64,000 nt of DNA, taken from positions 1-64,000 of the forward strand of contig JAVBKT010000017.1 in the NCBI GenBank assembly GCA_031553915.1, given 5' to 3'. This stretch comes from HGM13862 sp031553915. Its GTDB lineage: Bacteria; Bacillota; Dehalobacteriia; UBA4068. Positions 42,826-50,791 of this stretch are shown piece after piece; the stretch's first letter is position 1; every line of letters starts with the position of its first letter. The translations under genes and the position numbers were made by a program. Under the pieces are notes generated by a model. It searched no databases. It was not told the origin of the DNA and worked only from the letters and a program-made list of their open reading frames with translations.

Positions 42826-44598
42826 TTATTTTGTAGCGCGGAAATCCACAACCTGTAAGCGTGGGGTTTCCTTGCCATTATAGATATTCACATGCAGTGA
42901 ATAGATTATGTCTATTTTTACGGTATCTCTTCTCTGCCCTGCCAGCAATTCCTGCCAATATCTGGCGGGATAATTGTCTTCGATATATGCCTTGAGCTTG
43001 TCTTTTGCGGAGAAATCCACAAATTCAGCCAGGTGCCCGGCAGTATCTTTCATTAATAACCGCATCACCTGCTCTTCTTTACCAAAGAGAACTATTTTCT
43101 CAATGGAAAGGTTTTTGGCAGCCAAAAGCGGCGCAGGATTACTTTTGCCATATGGAGCCAGCAGGTTTAGCTCTCTGGCCAATTGCAAAGAGGCAAAGGT
43201 TGGCTGCAGCGGACAATCAATACGGAATACCTGCTGTATATCATCATCGCTCAGCTCACATAAAGCATTGATTTTTTGCCGGAAAACATCTACTTTGGCA
43301 CGTTCAATAGTCAAGCCGGCAGCCATAGGATGCCCGCCAAAAACAACTAAAAGATCCCGGCACGAGCTTAGCCCTTCAAAAATATTATAGCAATCAATGG
43401 AGCGGCAGGATCCGTGTACAATATCAGTTTTGCCTGCCAACACTATTACGGGCTTATGATATTTTTCTTTAATCCGTCCGGCGATGATGCCGGATACGCT
43501 TTCAAAGAAATCCGGAGAATAGATAACCACTATTTTATCCTGATCCAGATGGTCCTCGGCAATGATTTCAGAAGCCAGATTAGCGCCGTCCTCTGTCAGT
43601 TGGCGGCGCTGTTTGTTCATCCCCACTAATTCTTGTGCGATATTAGCTGCTGTGTCATCATCCTCTGTTAAAAGCAGCTCAACGGATATATCAGCTGTTT
43701 CCAGGCGCCCGGACGCATTGATGCAGGGACCAAGCACAAAGCCTATGTGAAAGACATCCAGTTCTTTGTCTTGCAAATCAGTGGCCTGTAATAAAGCCTG
43801 CAGGCCACTGATGGGGCTGTTTTTAATCAGCGGCAGACCTTTTTGTACCAATAAGCGGTTCTCCCCTGTCAAATCTACTAAATCGCAAATGGTAGCAATA
43901 GTCACCAGGGGTAAAAAGTATTCATTGAGGCTATTCCAAGGCTGATTAAGGCGTTGATACAGTGCCTCGGAAAAGCGGTAACAAAGCGCTGCTGCGCAAT
44001 ATTGTTTGTATGGATATGGGCAATCGCTTCTTTTGGCATCGACCACAGCCAAAGCCGCAGGCAATCGCTCGCCCGCTTGGCTGCCTTCATCTTCTTTGAT
44101 TAGGCCGTGGTGGTCAAGGATAATAATATCCATACCAATAGACATAGCATAATTCACTTCATCAAAAGCAGAAATACCGTTATCACAGGCAATAATTAAA
44201 TCAAAACCATCATCTCTCAGCATGGCGATCGCCTCTTTATTGAGGCCGTAGCCTTCTTCCCTGCTGGGAATATAGTATTCAATCTCGCCGCCCAAATTTT
44301 GGATTGATTTATAAAGAATAACTGTGCTGGTGATCCCATCCGCATCATAATCACCATAGATCACAATGCGCTGACCATTTTTTAGAGCGTTAATTGTGAC
44401 TGATACGGCTTTGTCCATATCGGCAAAAGCAAATGGATCGGCTAAGGGAGTATCCTCCCTAGTAGTAAAAGCGGCAATTTCGGCCGGGGTTTGATAACCA
44501 CGCACCGCAAGAATACGCGCCAAAACAGGAGAAACTCCTGATTGGCGCGCTAATTCTTCAACATTAGTGGTCGTTTGCCGCAGCATCCATTTTGCCAT
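42826..44598 (-). CDS. recJ: Single-stranded-DNA 5'-3' exonuclease RecJ
   Basis: DHH-family exonuclease for recombination and mismatch repair. Of the 590 residues, YGDYDADGITST, ACDNGI and LDHHG form the catalytic Mn site, and FGGHPMAAGLT marks the DHHA1 domain; an OB-like C-terminus follows. It overlaps secF by one base. SecDF-RecJ neighbourhoods are common in Bacillota. Confidence 0.94.
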   Translation of the reverse strand: MAKWMLRQTTTNVEELARQSGVSPVLARILAVRGYQTPAEIAAFTTREDTPLADPFAFADMDKAVSVTINALKNGQRIVIYGDYDADGITSTVILYKSIQNLGGEIEYYIPSREEGYGLNKEAIAMLRDDGFDLIIACDNGISAFDEVNYAMSIGMDIIILDHHGLIKEDEGSQAGERLPAALAVVDAKRSDCPYPYKQYCAAALCYRFSEALYQRLNQPWNSLNEYFLPLVTIATICDLVDLTGENRLLVQKGLPLIKNSPISGLQALLQATDLQDKELDVFHIGFVLGPCINASGRLETADISVELLLTEDDDTAANIAQELVGMNKQRRQLTEDGANLASEIIAEDHLDQDKIVVIYSPDFFESVSGIIAGRIKEKYHKPVIVLAGKTDIVHGSCRSIDCYNIFEGLSSCRDLLVVFGGHPMAAGLTIERAKVDVFRQKINALCELSDDDIQQVFRIDCPLQPTFASLQLARELNLLAPYGKSNPAPLLAAKNLSIEKIVLFGKEEQVMRLLMKDTAGHLAEFVDFSAKDKLKAYIEDNYPARYWQELLAGQRRDTVKIDIIYSLHVNIYNGKETPRLQVVDFRATK

Positions 44599-45536
44599 TA
44601 TGCTTTATCCTTTGCCGGTGAACCAGTCTTGCCTTTTTGATTTTGTTTTCTTTTATTCAAAAACCGGGTCAGATCATTAAGCAAATTACCAACAACAAAT
44701 ACTGAAGTGAAAAATCCTGATGTTAAGCCAATAATTATCGCCAGGATAAATGTCTTGGTTGTTTCGCCGCCGAAGATCATCAGGGCCAATAACAAGAACA
44801 ATACAGCTAAAACAGTATTAATTGTCCTGGTCAGGGTTTGGTTAATACTATCGTTGATCAGGACAGAGAACTCTTTTTTTGCATAATAATTGCTGTTTTC
44901 TCTGATGCGGTCAAAAATGATAATAGTATTATTGATCGAATAACCAATTGTGGTCAGAATTGCCGCAATAAAGGCGCTGTCAACCTCCAGGCGGAAAATA
45001 GCAAAAACGCTGACAATAACCAGTACATCCTGCAATAGAGCAAAAACTGCCGTAAAAGCATAGTTGAATTTAAAGCGGAATGTAATATAAACCAACATTA
45101 AGGCGCTGGCAATCAGCAAAGCCCACAAGGCGTTTCGCAATAATTCCTGGCCAATTGTCGGGCCGATTAAGGTGATATTGGTTTGTGTTTCATCAAGCTC
45201 ACCCAGCTCGCCCAAGGCAGCAATAACTTCCTTTTGCATATCCTCACTGAGTGTCTCGGCCCTGATGGTAAAGGTGCCCTCAGTGCTTTCGTTGACAGAA
45301 GGCGTTTGTGAGAGTATCTCGGAGGCTGTCGCACGCACATCAGCAATATCAACATCATTGGTATAGGTCAAAGCAATTCTTGTGCCGCCGGTGAACTCAA
45401 TACCAGCGTTCAAACCGGATATTGCTGTTACAATTAAGCCCGGGACAATAAGAAGTATTGCAATAATATAGAATATTTTCTTTTTACCAATAAAATCAAA
45501 ATGGTATTCTCTATAGCTAAATAAGTTCTTTAACAT
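44598..45536 (-). CDS. secF: Protein-export membrane protein SecF
   Basis: Part of the SecDF proton-driven export motor. Its 312 residues have a first membrane segment, a periplasm-side domain (GIEFTGGTRIAL) and five further helices with GYSINNTIIIFDRIREN, the conserved SecF segment. SecD and SecF are separate genes here, unlike the fused B. subtilis SecDF. GGGGAGGGCAG precedes the ATG. Confidence 0.95.
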   Translation of the reverse strand: MLKNLFSYREYHFDFIGKKKIFYIIAILLIVPGLIVTAISGLNAGIEFTGGTRIALTYTNDVDIADVRATASEILSQTPSVNESTEGTFTIRAETLSEDMQKEVIAALGELGELDETQTNITLIGPTIGQELLRNALWALLIASALMLVYITFRFKFNYAFTAVFALLQDVLVIVSVFAIFRLEVDSAFIAAILTTIGYSINNTIIIFDRIRENSNYYAKKEFSVLINDSINQTLTRTINTVLAVLFLLLALMIFGGETTKTFILAIIIGLTSGFFTSVFVVGNLLNDLTRFLNKRKQNQKGKTGSPAKDKA

Positions 45537-45551
45537 TATTTCTGCCCTCCC

Positions 45552-46775
45552 CTATATACCATAAAGTCTTTTGTTAGAGAGGAAGTCAGTATCAGACATC
45601 CATCTAAGCATTTGATGAGTGACAACAATAGCTGTAAACATAGAGGCAATAATACCTATGGAGAGCGTAAGAGCAAAGCCTTTGATGGTGCCTGAGCCAA
45701 AGAAATAGAGCACAACAGCGGCAATCAGGGTTGTCAGGTTACTATCAAAGATGGTCCAAAAGGCTCTCTTAAAGCCGGATTCGATACCCGCCTTCAAAGA
45801 TTTGCCATGGAAAAGCTCTTCCCTGATCCTCTCATAGATAATAATATTAGCATCAACCGCCACACCTATTGATAGGATGAAACCGGCAATCGAGGTCAGG
45901 GTTAATACCGCATGGATTAAATCTAATATCCATAAAAGAATAAGCGCATAAAGCAGCAAAGAAATGCAAGCCCAGATGCCGGGGACACGATAATAAATTA
46001 TCATAAAGGCAAAGAGAATAATGAAACCAATCAGCGCTCCATTTAAGCTCTTGGCTAATGAGTCAGCTCCCAGGGTGGGGCCAACTGTTTGTTTGGAGAG
46101 AATTTCCAGGTTAACAGGCAAAGCGCCGCCGCGCAACAAGGATGCCAACTGCGATGCTTCTTCAAAAGTGGCAAACCCGCCGGAAATTACTGCTTCACCG
46201 CCTGAGATAGGCCCATTGACCCTTGGCGTGCTAATTGCTTGTCCATCCAAATGAATTTCAATAATTTGCCCGACGAATTGCGAGGTAGCCTGGAAAAAAG
46301 CTTCGCTTCCCTCTGCGTTAAACTTCAGGGCAACCTGATTTTGCTCATTTTTGGGCACGCTGTTATTTATCTGCGCAGAAGCATCAGAAAGCTGATCACC
46401 GGAAAGAATAACATTTCCATACGGGTCAACAAATTCCAGTTTAGCGGTTTTGCCGATAACCTCTATGGCCTCTTCCGGGTCATCAACACCAGCCAGCTGC
46501 ACGATAATCCGGTCATTGCCTTCGATTTGGATGATAGGCTCACTGACACCAAGCTCATTAACGCGTTTGCTGAGAACTGATACCAGCTTGTCCATATCAG
46601 CCTTTGTTACTGTACCGCCTTCTTCATCGGGGACAGCCTGGAGAACAACTTCCGCGCCGCCCTGTAGGTCTAAGCCGAGGTTAATGTTTTCTGTTAAAGG
46701 CTTAATAGAAAACACTACTGCTAATGCGATCAAGGCAATCACGACAAACAGCTTGATCCCACTGTTGTTTTTCAT
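45552..46775 (-). CDS. secD: Protein translocase subunit SecD
   Basis: A 407-residue partner of SecF. NLGLDLQGGAEVVL (P1 head start) and SIGVAVDANIIIYERIREEL (helix 4 with the proton-relay Asp) are diagnostic. TAGGAGGGAA precedes the ATG. A consensus promoter sits 51 bp upstream, so secDF-recJ-miaB can be expressed apart from yajC. Confidence 0.96.
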   Translation of the reverse strand: MKNNSGIKLFVVIALIALAVVFSIKPLTENINLGLDLQGGAEVVLQAVPDEEGGTVTKADMDKLVSVLSKRVNELGVSEPIIQIEGNDRIIVQLAGVDDPEEAIEVIGKTAKLEFVDPYGNVILSGDQLSDASAQINNSVPKNEQNQVALKFNAEGSEAFFQATSQFVGQIIEIHLDGQAISTPRVNGPISGGEAVISGGFATFEEASQLASLLRGGALPVNLEILSKQTVGPTLGADSLAKSLNGALIGFIILFAFMIIYYRVPGIWACISLLLYALILLWILDLIHAVLTLTSIAGFILSIGVAVDANIIIYERIREELFHGKSLKAGIESGFKRAFWTIFDSNLTTLIAAVVLYFFGSGTIKGFALTLSIGIIASMFTAIVVTHQMLRWMSDTDFLSNKRLYGI

Positions 46776-46825
46776 TCAAATTCCCTCCTAGTTACCAAAA
46801 AAATATCAATAATTCCAACCCATAT

Positions 46826-46854
46826 ATTATAAACCTAGCTATGTCCCGTGTCAA
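46826..46854 (-). promoter_or_regulatory. secDF promoter
   Basis: On the minus strand TTGACA (46854-46849), 17 bp, TATAAT (46831-46826); both hexamers are consensus. Confidence 0.85.
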
Positions 46855-46887
46855 ATAGATTGTCGCTATATTTATTTTTTTACAAAA

Positions 46888-46912
46888 AGAATAGGCTATT
46901 ATAGCCTATTCT
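46888..46912 (-). terminator. Terminator after yajC
   Basis: The palindrome AGAATAGGCTATTATAGCCTATTCT begins at the yajC stop codon and, on the minus strand, is followed by TTTTTGT. Confidence 0.8.
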
Positions 46913-47235
46913 TCTGTTGCATTTTTAGCGTTGATACCGCCGATTGAACTTTTTAGTAATTCAATCTCGGTTTTTTCTGAGATACGCAGCCAAATAGTGC
47001 GTTCTTTGATTCTGGTTACAGTACCGAGTATACCACCGACAGTGTAGATTTCATCACCCACCGAGAGGGCAGTCATCATAGTATCTCTTTCTTTGCGCTG
47101 TTTTCTTTGTGGTCTGATCAGCAAAAAGTAAAAAATAGCAACCAAGGCAACTATATAAATAATTGTCATGGTGCTGGTGCTCATTCCGCCCGGCGTTTCT
47201 GCCATTATGGTAAAAATGCTTCCGCCTCCGATCAA
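46906..47235 (-). CDS. yajC: Preprotein translocase accessory subunit YajC
   Basis: Small single-span membrane protein that associates with SecDF. After a short start there is one helix (IIYIVALVAIFYFLL) and then IRPQRKQRKE, the family signature, with a conserved GDEIYTVGGILGTV strand. The TTG at 47235 has AAGGTGG 8 bases upstream; the ATG at 47205 is the alternative. The frame remains open into tRNA-Trp, but a start inside the tRNA is implausible. It is transcribed after the tRNA and ends at its own terminator. Confidence 0.9.
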   Translation of the reverse strand: MIGGGSIFTIMAETPGGMSTSTMTIIYIVALVAIFYFLLIRPQRKQRKERDTMMTALSVGDEIYTVGGILGTVTRIKERTIWLRISEKTEIELLKSSIGGINAKNATEE

Positions 47236-47298
47236 AACTTTCACCACCTTAAAATTATTATCAAAACAACTATACACCTGATAAGTCAGGTTTGAGTT

Positions 47299-47374
47299 TG
47301 GCAGGGGCAGAAGGAATCGAACCCTCAACCAACGGATTTGGAGTCCGCTACTCTACCAATTGAGCTATACCCCT
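47299..47374 (-). tRNA. tRNA-Trp (CCA anticodon), CCA end encoded
   Basis: On the minus strand the acceptor arm AGGGGTA pairs with TGCCCCT; the D-arm, an anticodon loop CTCCAAA with anticodon CCA, and the T-arm GGTTCGATTCC are complete. Discriminator G and a genomically encoded CCA follow. tRNA-Trp close to sec genes is common in Bacillota (there usually beside secE/nusG; here beside yajC). Confidence 0.97.
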
Positions 47375-47386
47375 ACAACACGAGCC

Positions 47387-47416
47387 ATTATATCAAAAGT
47401 AAAAGGTAAATGTCAA
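47387..47416 (-). promoter_or_regulatory. Promoter of tRNA-Trp-yajC
   Basis: On the minus strand TTGACA (47416-47411), 18 bp, TATAAT (47392-47387), about 13 bp before the mature tRNA 5' end. An inverted repeat CAAGAGAG/CTCTCTTG (47414-47452) overlaps the -35. Confidence 0.85.
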
Positions 47417-47456
47417 GAGAGTATTGTGGAGAAAAGATCAAACCCTCTCTTGTAAA

Positions 47457-48263
47457 TTAGCAACAAATGTCTCTGACATAATCAATAAAATGTGGGAAAA
47501 CAATACCCGGTTCAGTAAGGTTTTTATTCCAGCGTTTCACCCATTCCAAAGACACATAACCAGTAAAATTATCGCTGATTAATTGTTTGAGTATCTGGTC
47601 ATTGGGTATATCGCCGAACCCCATCATTTTATAGACAATCTGCCCATTTTCTTTGGCAGAGTCTTTCATATGCAAATGACGCAGGTATGGCTTAAGGTTA
47701 TTATACGACTCCTCTACTGATTCAGCAAAGAAATGATAAGGGTGGTTGACATCCCAGAGCGCTCCGGCCTGGGGTTCATTTACTTCTGCCAATAATGCGG
47801 CAAGCTTTGCTGTATCACCAAAAATACCATTGCTCTCTAAGAGAACATAAACTTCCTTCCCTGCCGCATACTTGGCCAGGGTTTTGAGGTTTTCAGCCAC
47901 AAAGGCTATATCAATATTATCAGACGGTTTAGCGTCAAGATCACCCAGAACACGAATAGATGGCACTGCCAGTTTTTGTGCCAGGTCGATATAATCCTTG
48001 CCCATTTGCAGCATAACTGATTGATTGCTTTGATCAAAGAGATAGCAAGCAGTGGTTAGGCAGGCAATTTCTACATTTAGTTCGTGGAGATGTTTTTTTG
48101 TTTCCTCGATATTATCATCCTGGAAATACTTAATATTGGGCGCATATAACTCGCCGCGCACACCGCGTACTTCCACGCCGTCATATTTGAGATCAGCCGC
48201 GGCCGCGATAATTTCACCCCAATTCCAGGTTGGGCAGCCAAGAGTGGAAAATGAAAATTTCAT
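47457..48263 (-). CDS. Sugar phosphate isomerase/epimerase-like TIM barrel protein
   Basis: A 268-residue protein of the xylose isomerase-like/AP endonuclease 2 superfamily. Candidate metal ligands are the Glu in VLLESNG, Asp in ALWDVNHPYH, His in LHMKDS and Glu in SLEWVKRW. Members include inositol and hexulose epimerases; the substrate is not predictable. It lies 36 bp behind the acyl-CoA ligase gene and is probably co-transcribed with it. Confidence 0.85.
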   Translation of the reverse strand: MKFSFSTLGCPTWNWGEIIAAAADLKYDGVEVRGVRGELYAPNIKYFQDDNIEETKKHLHELNVEIACLTTACYLFDQSNQSVMLQMGKDYIDLAQKLAVPSIRVLGDLDAKPSDNIDIAFVAENLKTLAKYAAGKEVYVLLESNGIFGDTAKLAALLAEVNEPQAGALWDVNHPYHFFAESVEESYNNLKPYLRHLHMKDSAKENGQIVYKMMGFGDIPNDQILKQLISDNFTGYVSLEWVKRWNKNLTEPGIVFPHFIDYVRDICC

Positions 48264-48299
48264 AAATATCCTCCTTAATACGCTGTTGAAATATGGTCT

Positions 48300-49967
48300 T
48301 TATGCCGTTGGAATATTGTCTTCATCCTGTAAATTCAGTTCTTCAACAGCCATCTCTCTTAATTTGAACTTTTGAATTTTCCCGGATGCTGTCATCGGAA
48401 AAGCATCGATCGTCCTGATATGTTTGGGGCATTTGTGCCGAGCCAGGCTGGCCATGCAAAAATCTTTGAGTTCATCCTCTGAGGCTTGCTCGCCTTCTTT
48501 CAAGATGACATAGGCCATCACCTCTTCGCCGTATTTGCGGCTGGGTATGGCAATCACCTGCACATCAGAAATTTTGGGATTGGTATAAAGGAATTCTTCA
48601 ATTTCTTTGGGATAGATGTTTTCACCGCCGCGAATAATCATATCCTTGAGCCGGCCGGTGATGTGATAGTAGCCGTCTTCGTCGAGGGTGGCAATATCGC
48701 CGGAATGCAGCCATCCGTCCTCGGTGATAGCCTGTGCGGTGGCTTCCGGCATTTTATAGTAGCCCTTCATGATATTATAGCCGCGCGCCATAAATTCGCC
48801 GGGCACGTTTTCTGGCAGGGTCTCCCCTGTTTCCGGATCAACAATTCTGCACTCCACAAAAGGCAAAGGTTTGCCAACAGAGCTTACGCGTTTTTCCAGA
48901 GAATCATTTACTCTGGTCTGGGTACATCCGGGAGAGGACTCTGTCAGCCCGTATACGCTGGTGATCTCTGACATGTGCATATCATCAACCACCTGCTGCA
49001 TGACTTTAATCGGGCAGGGAGAGCCGGCCATAATACCGGTGCGCATCGTAGAAAAATCAAACTCGCTAAACTGCGGATGCTCCAGCATGGCAATAAACAT
49101 AGTGGGAACGCCATGTACGGCAGTGCATTTTTCTTTTTGGATAGCTTCCATAACTTTTAAGGCATTAAAGTATTCGATCGGAATCATGGCAGCGCCATGT
49201 GATACGCAGGCCGTGATCGCCAGGACCATACCAAAACAATGGAAAAACGGCACCGGAATACACAAGCGGTCCTTTTCGCTAAACTTCATGCAATCAGCAA
49301 TACTTGAGCCATTGTTGGAGATATTATAATGCGTGAGCATCACACCCTTGGGGTAGCCGGTAGTGCCGGAGGTGTATTGCATATTGATGACGTCATGCGG
49401 ATCAAGCGTGGCTTTGCGGGCAGCAAGCTCGTCCTCGCCAACCTCCTTGGCAAACTCATAGAGCTGATCCCAATTAAACATGCCAGCTGGCGTTTTGTTC
49501 TCGCCAAAATAAATAACATTTTTGAGATGAGGCAGTTTTTTGAAAACACTTTTACCCGGCTCACTGTTCTTCAAATCAGGGTTGAGCTGATTAATAATAT
49601 CGACATAATTTATATCACGATAGCTCTCCATCATTACCAGCGTAGAGCTATCACTTTGCTTAAGCAAATATTCTACTTCAAAAATTTTATAGCTGGTGTT
49701 CACGGTGACCATGATCGCACCGATTTTGGCAGTGGCAAACATATTGATCAGCCATTGCTGATGATTGGTTGCCCAAATAGCAACCTTATCCCCTTTGTTA
49801 ATGCCCAGCGCCATCAAACCACGGGCAACCAAGTCGGTTTCAGCGGCAAACTCAGCATAAGTACGGCGATAAGGCCTGTCCGTATAAACCACTGCGTCAT
49901 GATCCGGATAAAAAGATGCTGTTTTATCAAGCATATCGCCCATTGTAACATTCATTAATGAATCCAC
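48300..49967 (-). CDS. Acyl-CoA synthetase (AMP-forming ligase)
   Basis: ATP-dependent activation of a fatty or other carboxylic acid to its CoA ester. The 555 residues show the phosphate loop YTSGTTGYPKGVML, the A5 region VYGLTESSPGC, WLHSGDIATLDEDGY, GRLKDMIIRGGENIYP, and the catalytic lysine of SGKIQKFKL. It resembles medium/long-chain FadD-type ligases. The GTG at 49967 has GGAGG upstream; an ATG at 49955 is the alternative. Substrate uncertain. Confidence 0.9.
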   Translation of the reverse strand: MDSLMNVTMGDMLDKTASFYPDHDAVVYTDRPYRRTYAEFAAETDLVARGLMALGINKGDKVAIWATNHQQWLINMFATAKIGAIMVTVNTSYKIFEVEYLLKQSDSSTLVMMESYRDINYVDIINQLNPDLKNSEPGKSVFKKLPHLKNVIYFGENKTPAGMFNWDQLYEFAKEVGEDELAARKATLDPHDVINMQYTSGTTGYPKGVMLTHYNISNNGSSIADCMKFSEKDRLCIPVPFFHCFGMVLAITACVSHGAAMIPIEYFNALKVMEAIQKEKCTAVHGVPTMFIAMLEHPQFSEFDFSTMRTGIMAGSPCPIKVMQQVVDDMHMSEITSVYGLTESSPGCTQTRVNDSLEKRVSSVGKPLPFVECRIVDPETGETLPENVPGEFMARGYNIMKGYYKMPEATAQAITEDGWLHSGDIATLDEDGYYHITGRLKDMIIRGGENIYPKEIEEFLYTNPKISDVQVIAIPSRKYGEEVMAYVILKEGEQASEDELKDFCMASLARHKCPKHIRTIDAFPMTASGKIQKFKLREMAVEELNLQDEDNIPTA

Positions 49968-50117
49968 GGTTGCAATTCCTCCGGCCGTTTTTTAGATAAA
50001 TACTAAATAATCATATAATAATTCTCTATTTATGTCAACAAAATGCTTAAGCTTTTTTAATAATTATATTATAAACAACTGGTATTTTAACAGCTATTTT
50101 GTAAATGTTTCCGCCAA

Positions 50118-50687
50118 TTATACCATATGCAAATGTTCCCATAAAATGTTGCTGCCCAGCAAAATGAGAATAATGCCGCCCAGGATTTCAGCTACCGCCC
50201 GGTATCTGCTGCCAAAGATGTTGCCAAGCTTGACGCCGAGCATAGAAAGCGCCAGGGTGATAATGCCAATCATTAAAGCCGCCGGGGCTATCTGCACTTG
50301 CAAAAAGGCAAAGGATACGCCCACTGCCAAGGCATCAATACTGGTAGCGACAGCTAAAGGCAACATCGTGTGAAATCGGGTGTCGGCATATTGCTCAAAG
50401 CTATCCTTTTGGCGGCTTTTGACACCTGATACTATCATTTTGCCGCCAATAAAGGCCAAAAGGAGAAAAGCTATCCAATGATCAAACATAGTAATTTTGT
50501 CAGCAAACTGTACGCCGATAAAGTAGCCAATTACCGGCATGATAGCCTGAAAGAGGCCAAAATATAAGCCAATGATCAGCATTTTTTTTAAGTTTGCCCG
50601 TGGCAGAGACAGCCCTTTGCCAATGGCTACGGCAAAAGCATCCATTGCTAAGCCGACAGATATTAAAAATAGATCGAAAAATGCCAT
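50118..50687 (-). CDS. mntP: Manganese efflux pump MntP
   Basis: Six-helix Mn2+ exporter, 189 residues. The two conserved acidic helix motifs GLAMDAFAVAIGKG and VATSIDALAVGVSF are intact. The ATG at 50687 follows AGGAGGGCAGGG. It lies after the terminator of a P-type ATPase that has its own manganese-type riboswitch leader, so two unrelated exporters for the same metal stand side by side. The 60-bp gap before it is too short for a second riboswitch. Confidence 0.92.
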   Translation of the reverse strand: MAFFDLFLISVGLAMDAFAVAIGKGLSLPRANLKKMLIIGLYFGLFQAIMPVIGYFIGVQFADKITMFDHWIAFLLLAFIGGKMIVSGVKSRQKDSFEQYADTRFHTMLPLAVATSIDALAVGVSFAFLQVQIAPAALMIGIITLALSMLGVKLGNIFGSRYRAVAEILGGIILILLGSNILWEHLHMV

Positions 50688-50750
50688 CCCTGCCCTCCTC
50701 ATTCACTGTTTGATATTCTTGCCCTAAATATTCATATAAGTTTATGTATA

Positions 50751-50782
50751 AAAAAGAACCGCAATTTTAGCGGTTCTTTTTT
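50751..50782 (-). terminator. Terminator between P-type ATPase and mntP
   Basis: Hairpin AAAAAGAACCGC / GCGGTTCTTTTT with an AATTTTA-type loop; on the minus strand it ends in a T-run directly after the ATPase gene. Confidence 0.85.
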
Positions 50783-50791
50783 GTCACTATT

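Noticed and set aside
47236..47328. Longer yajC start inside the tRNA-Trp gene
   Set aside because: It would overlap the tRNA 3' half and adds residues not found in YajC; a start with a ribosome site exists downstream.
50688..50750. Second manganese riboswitch before mntP
   Set aside because: Only about 60 bp remain after the ATPase terminator and no GAGTAG-type loop is present.
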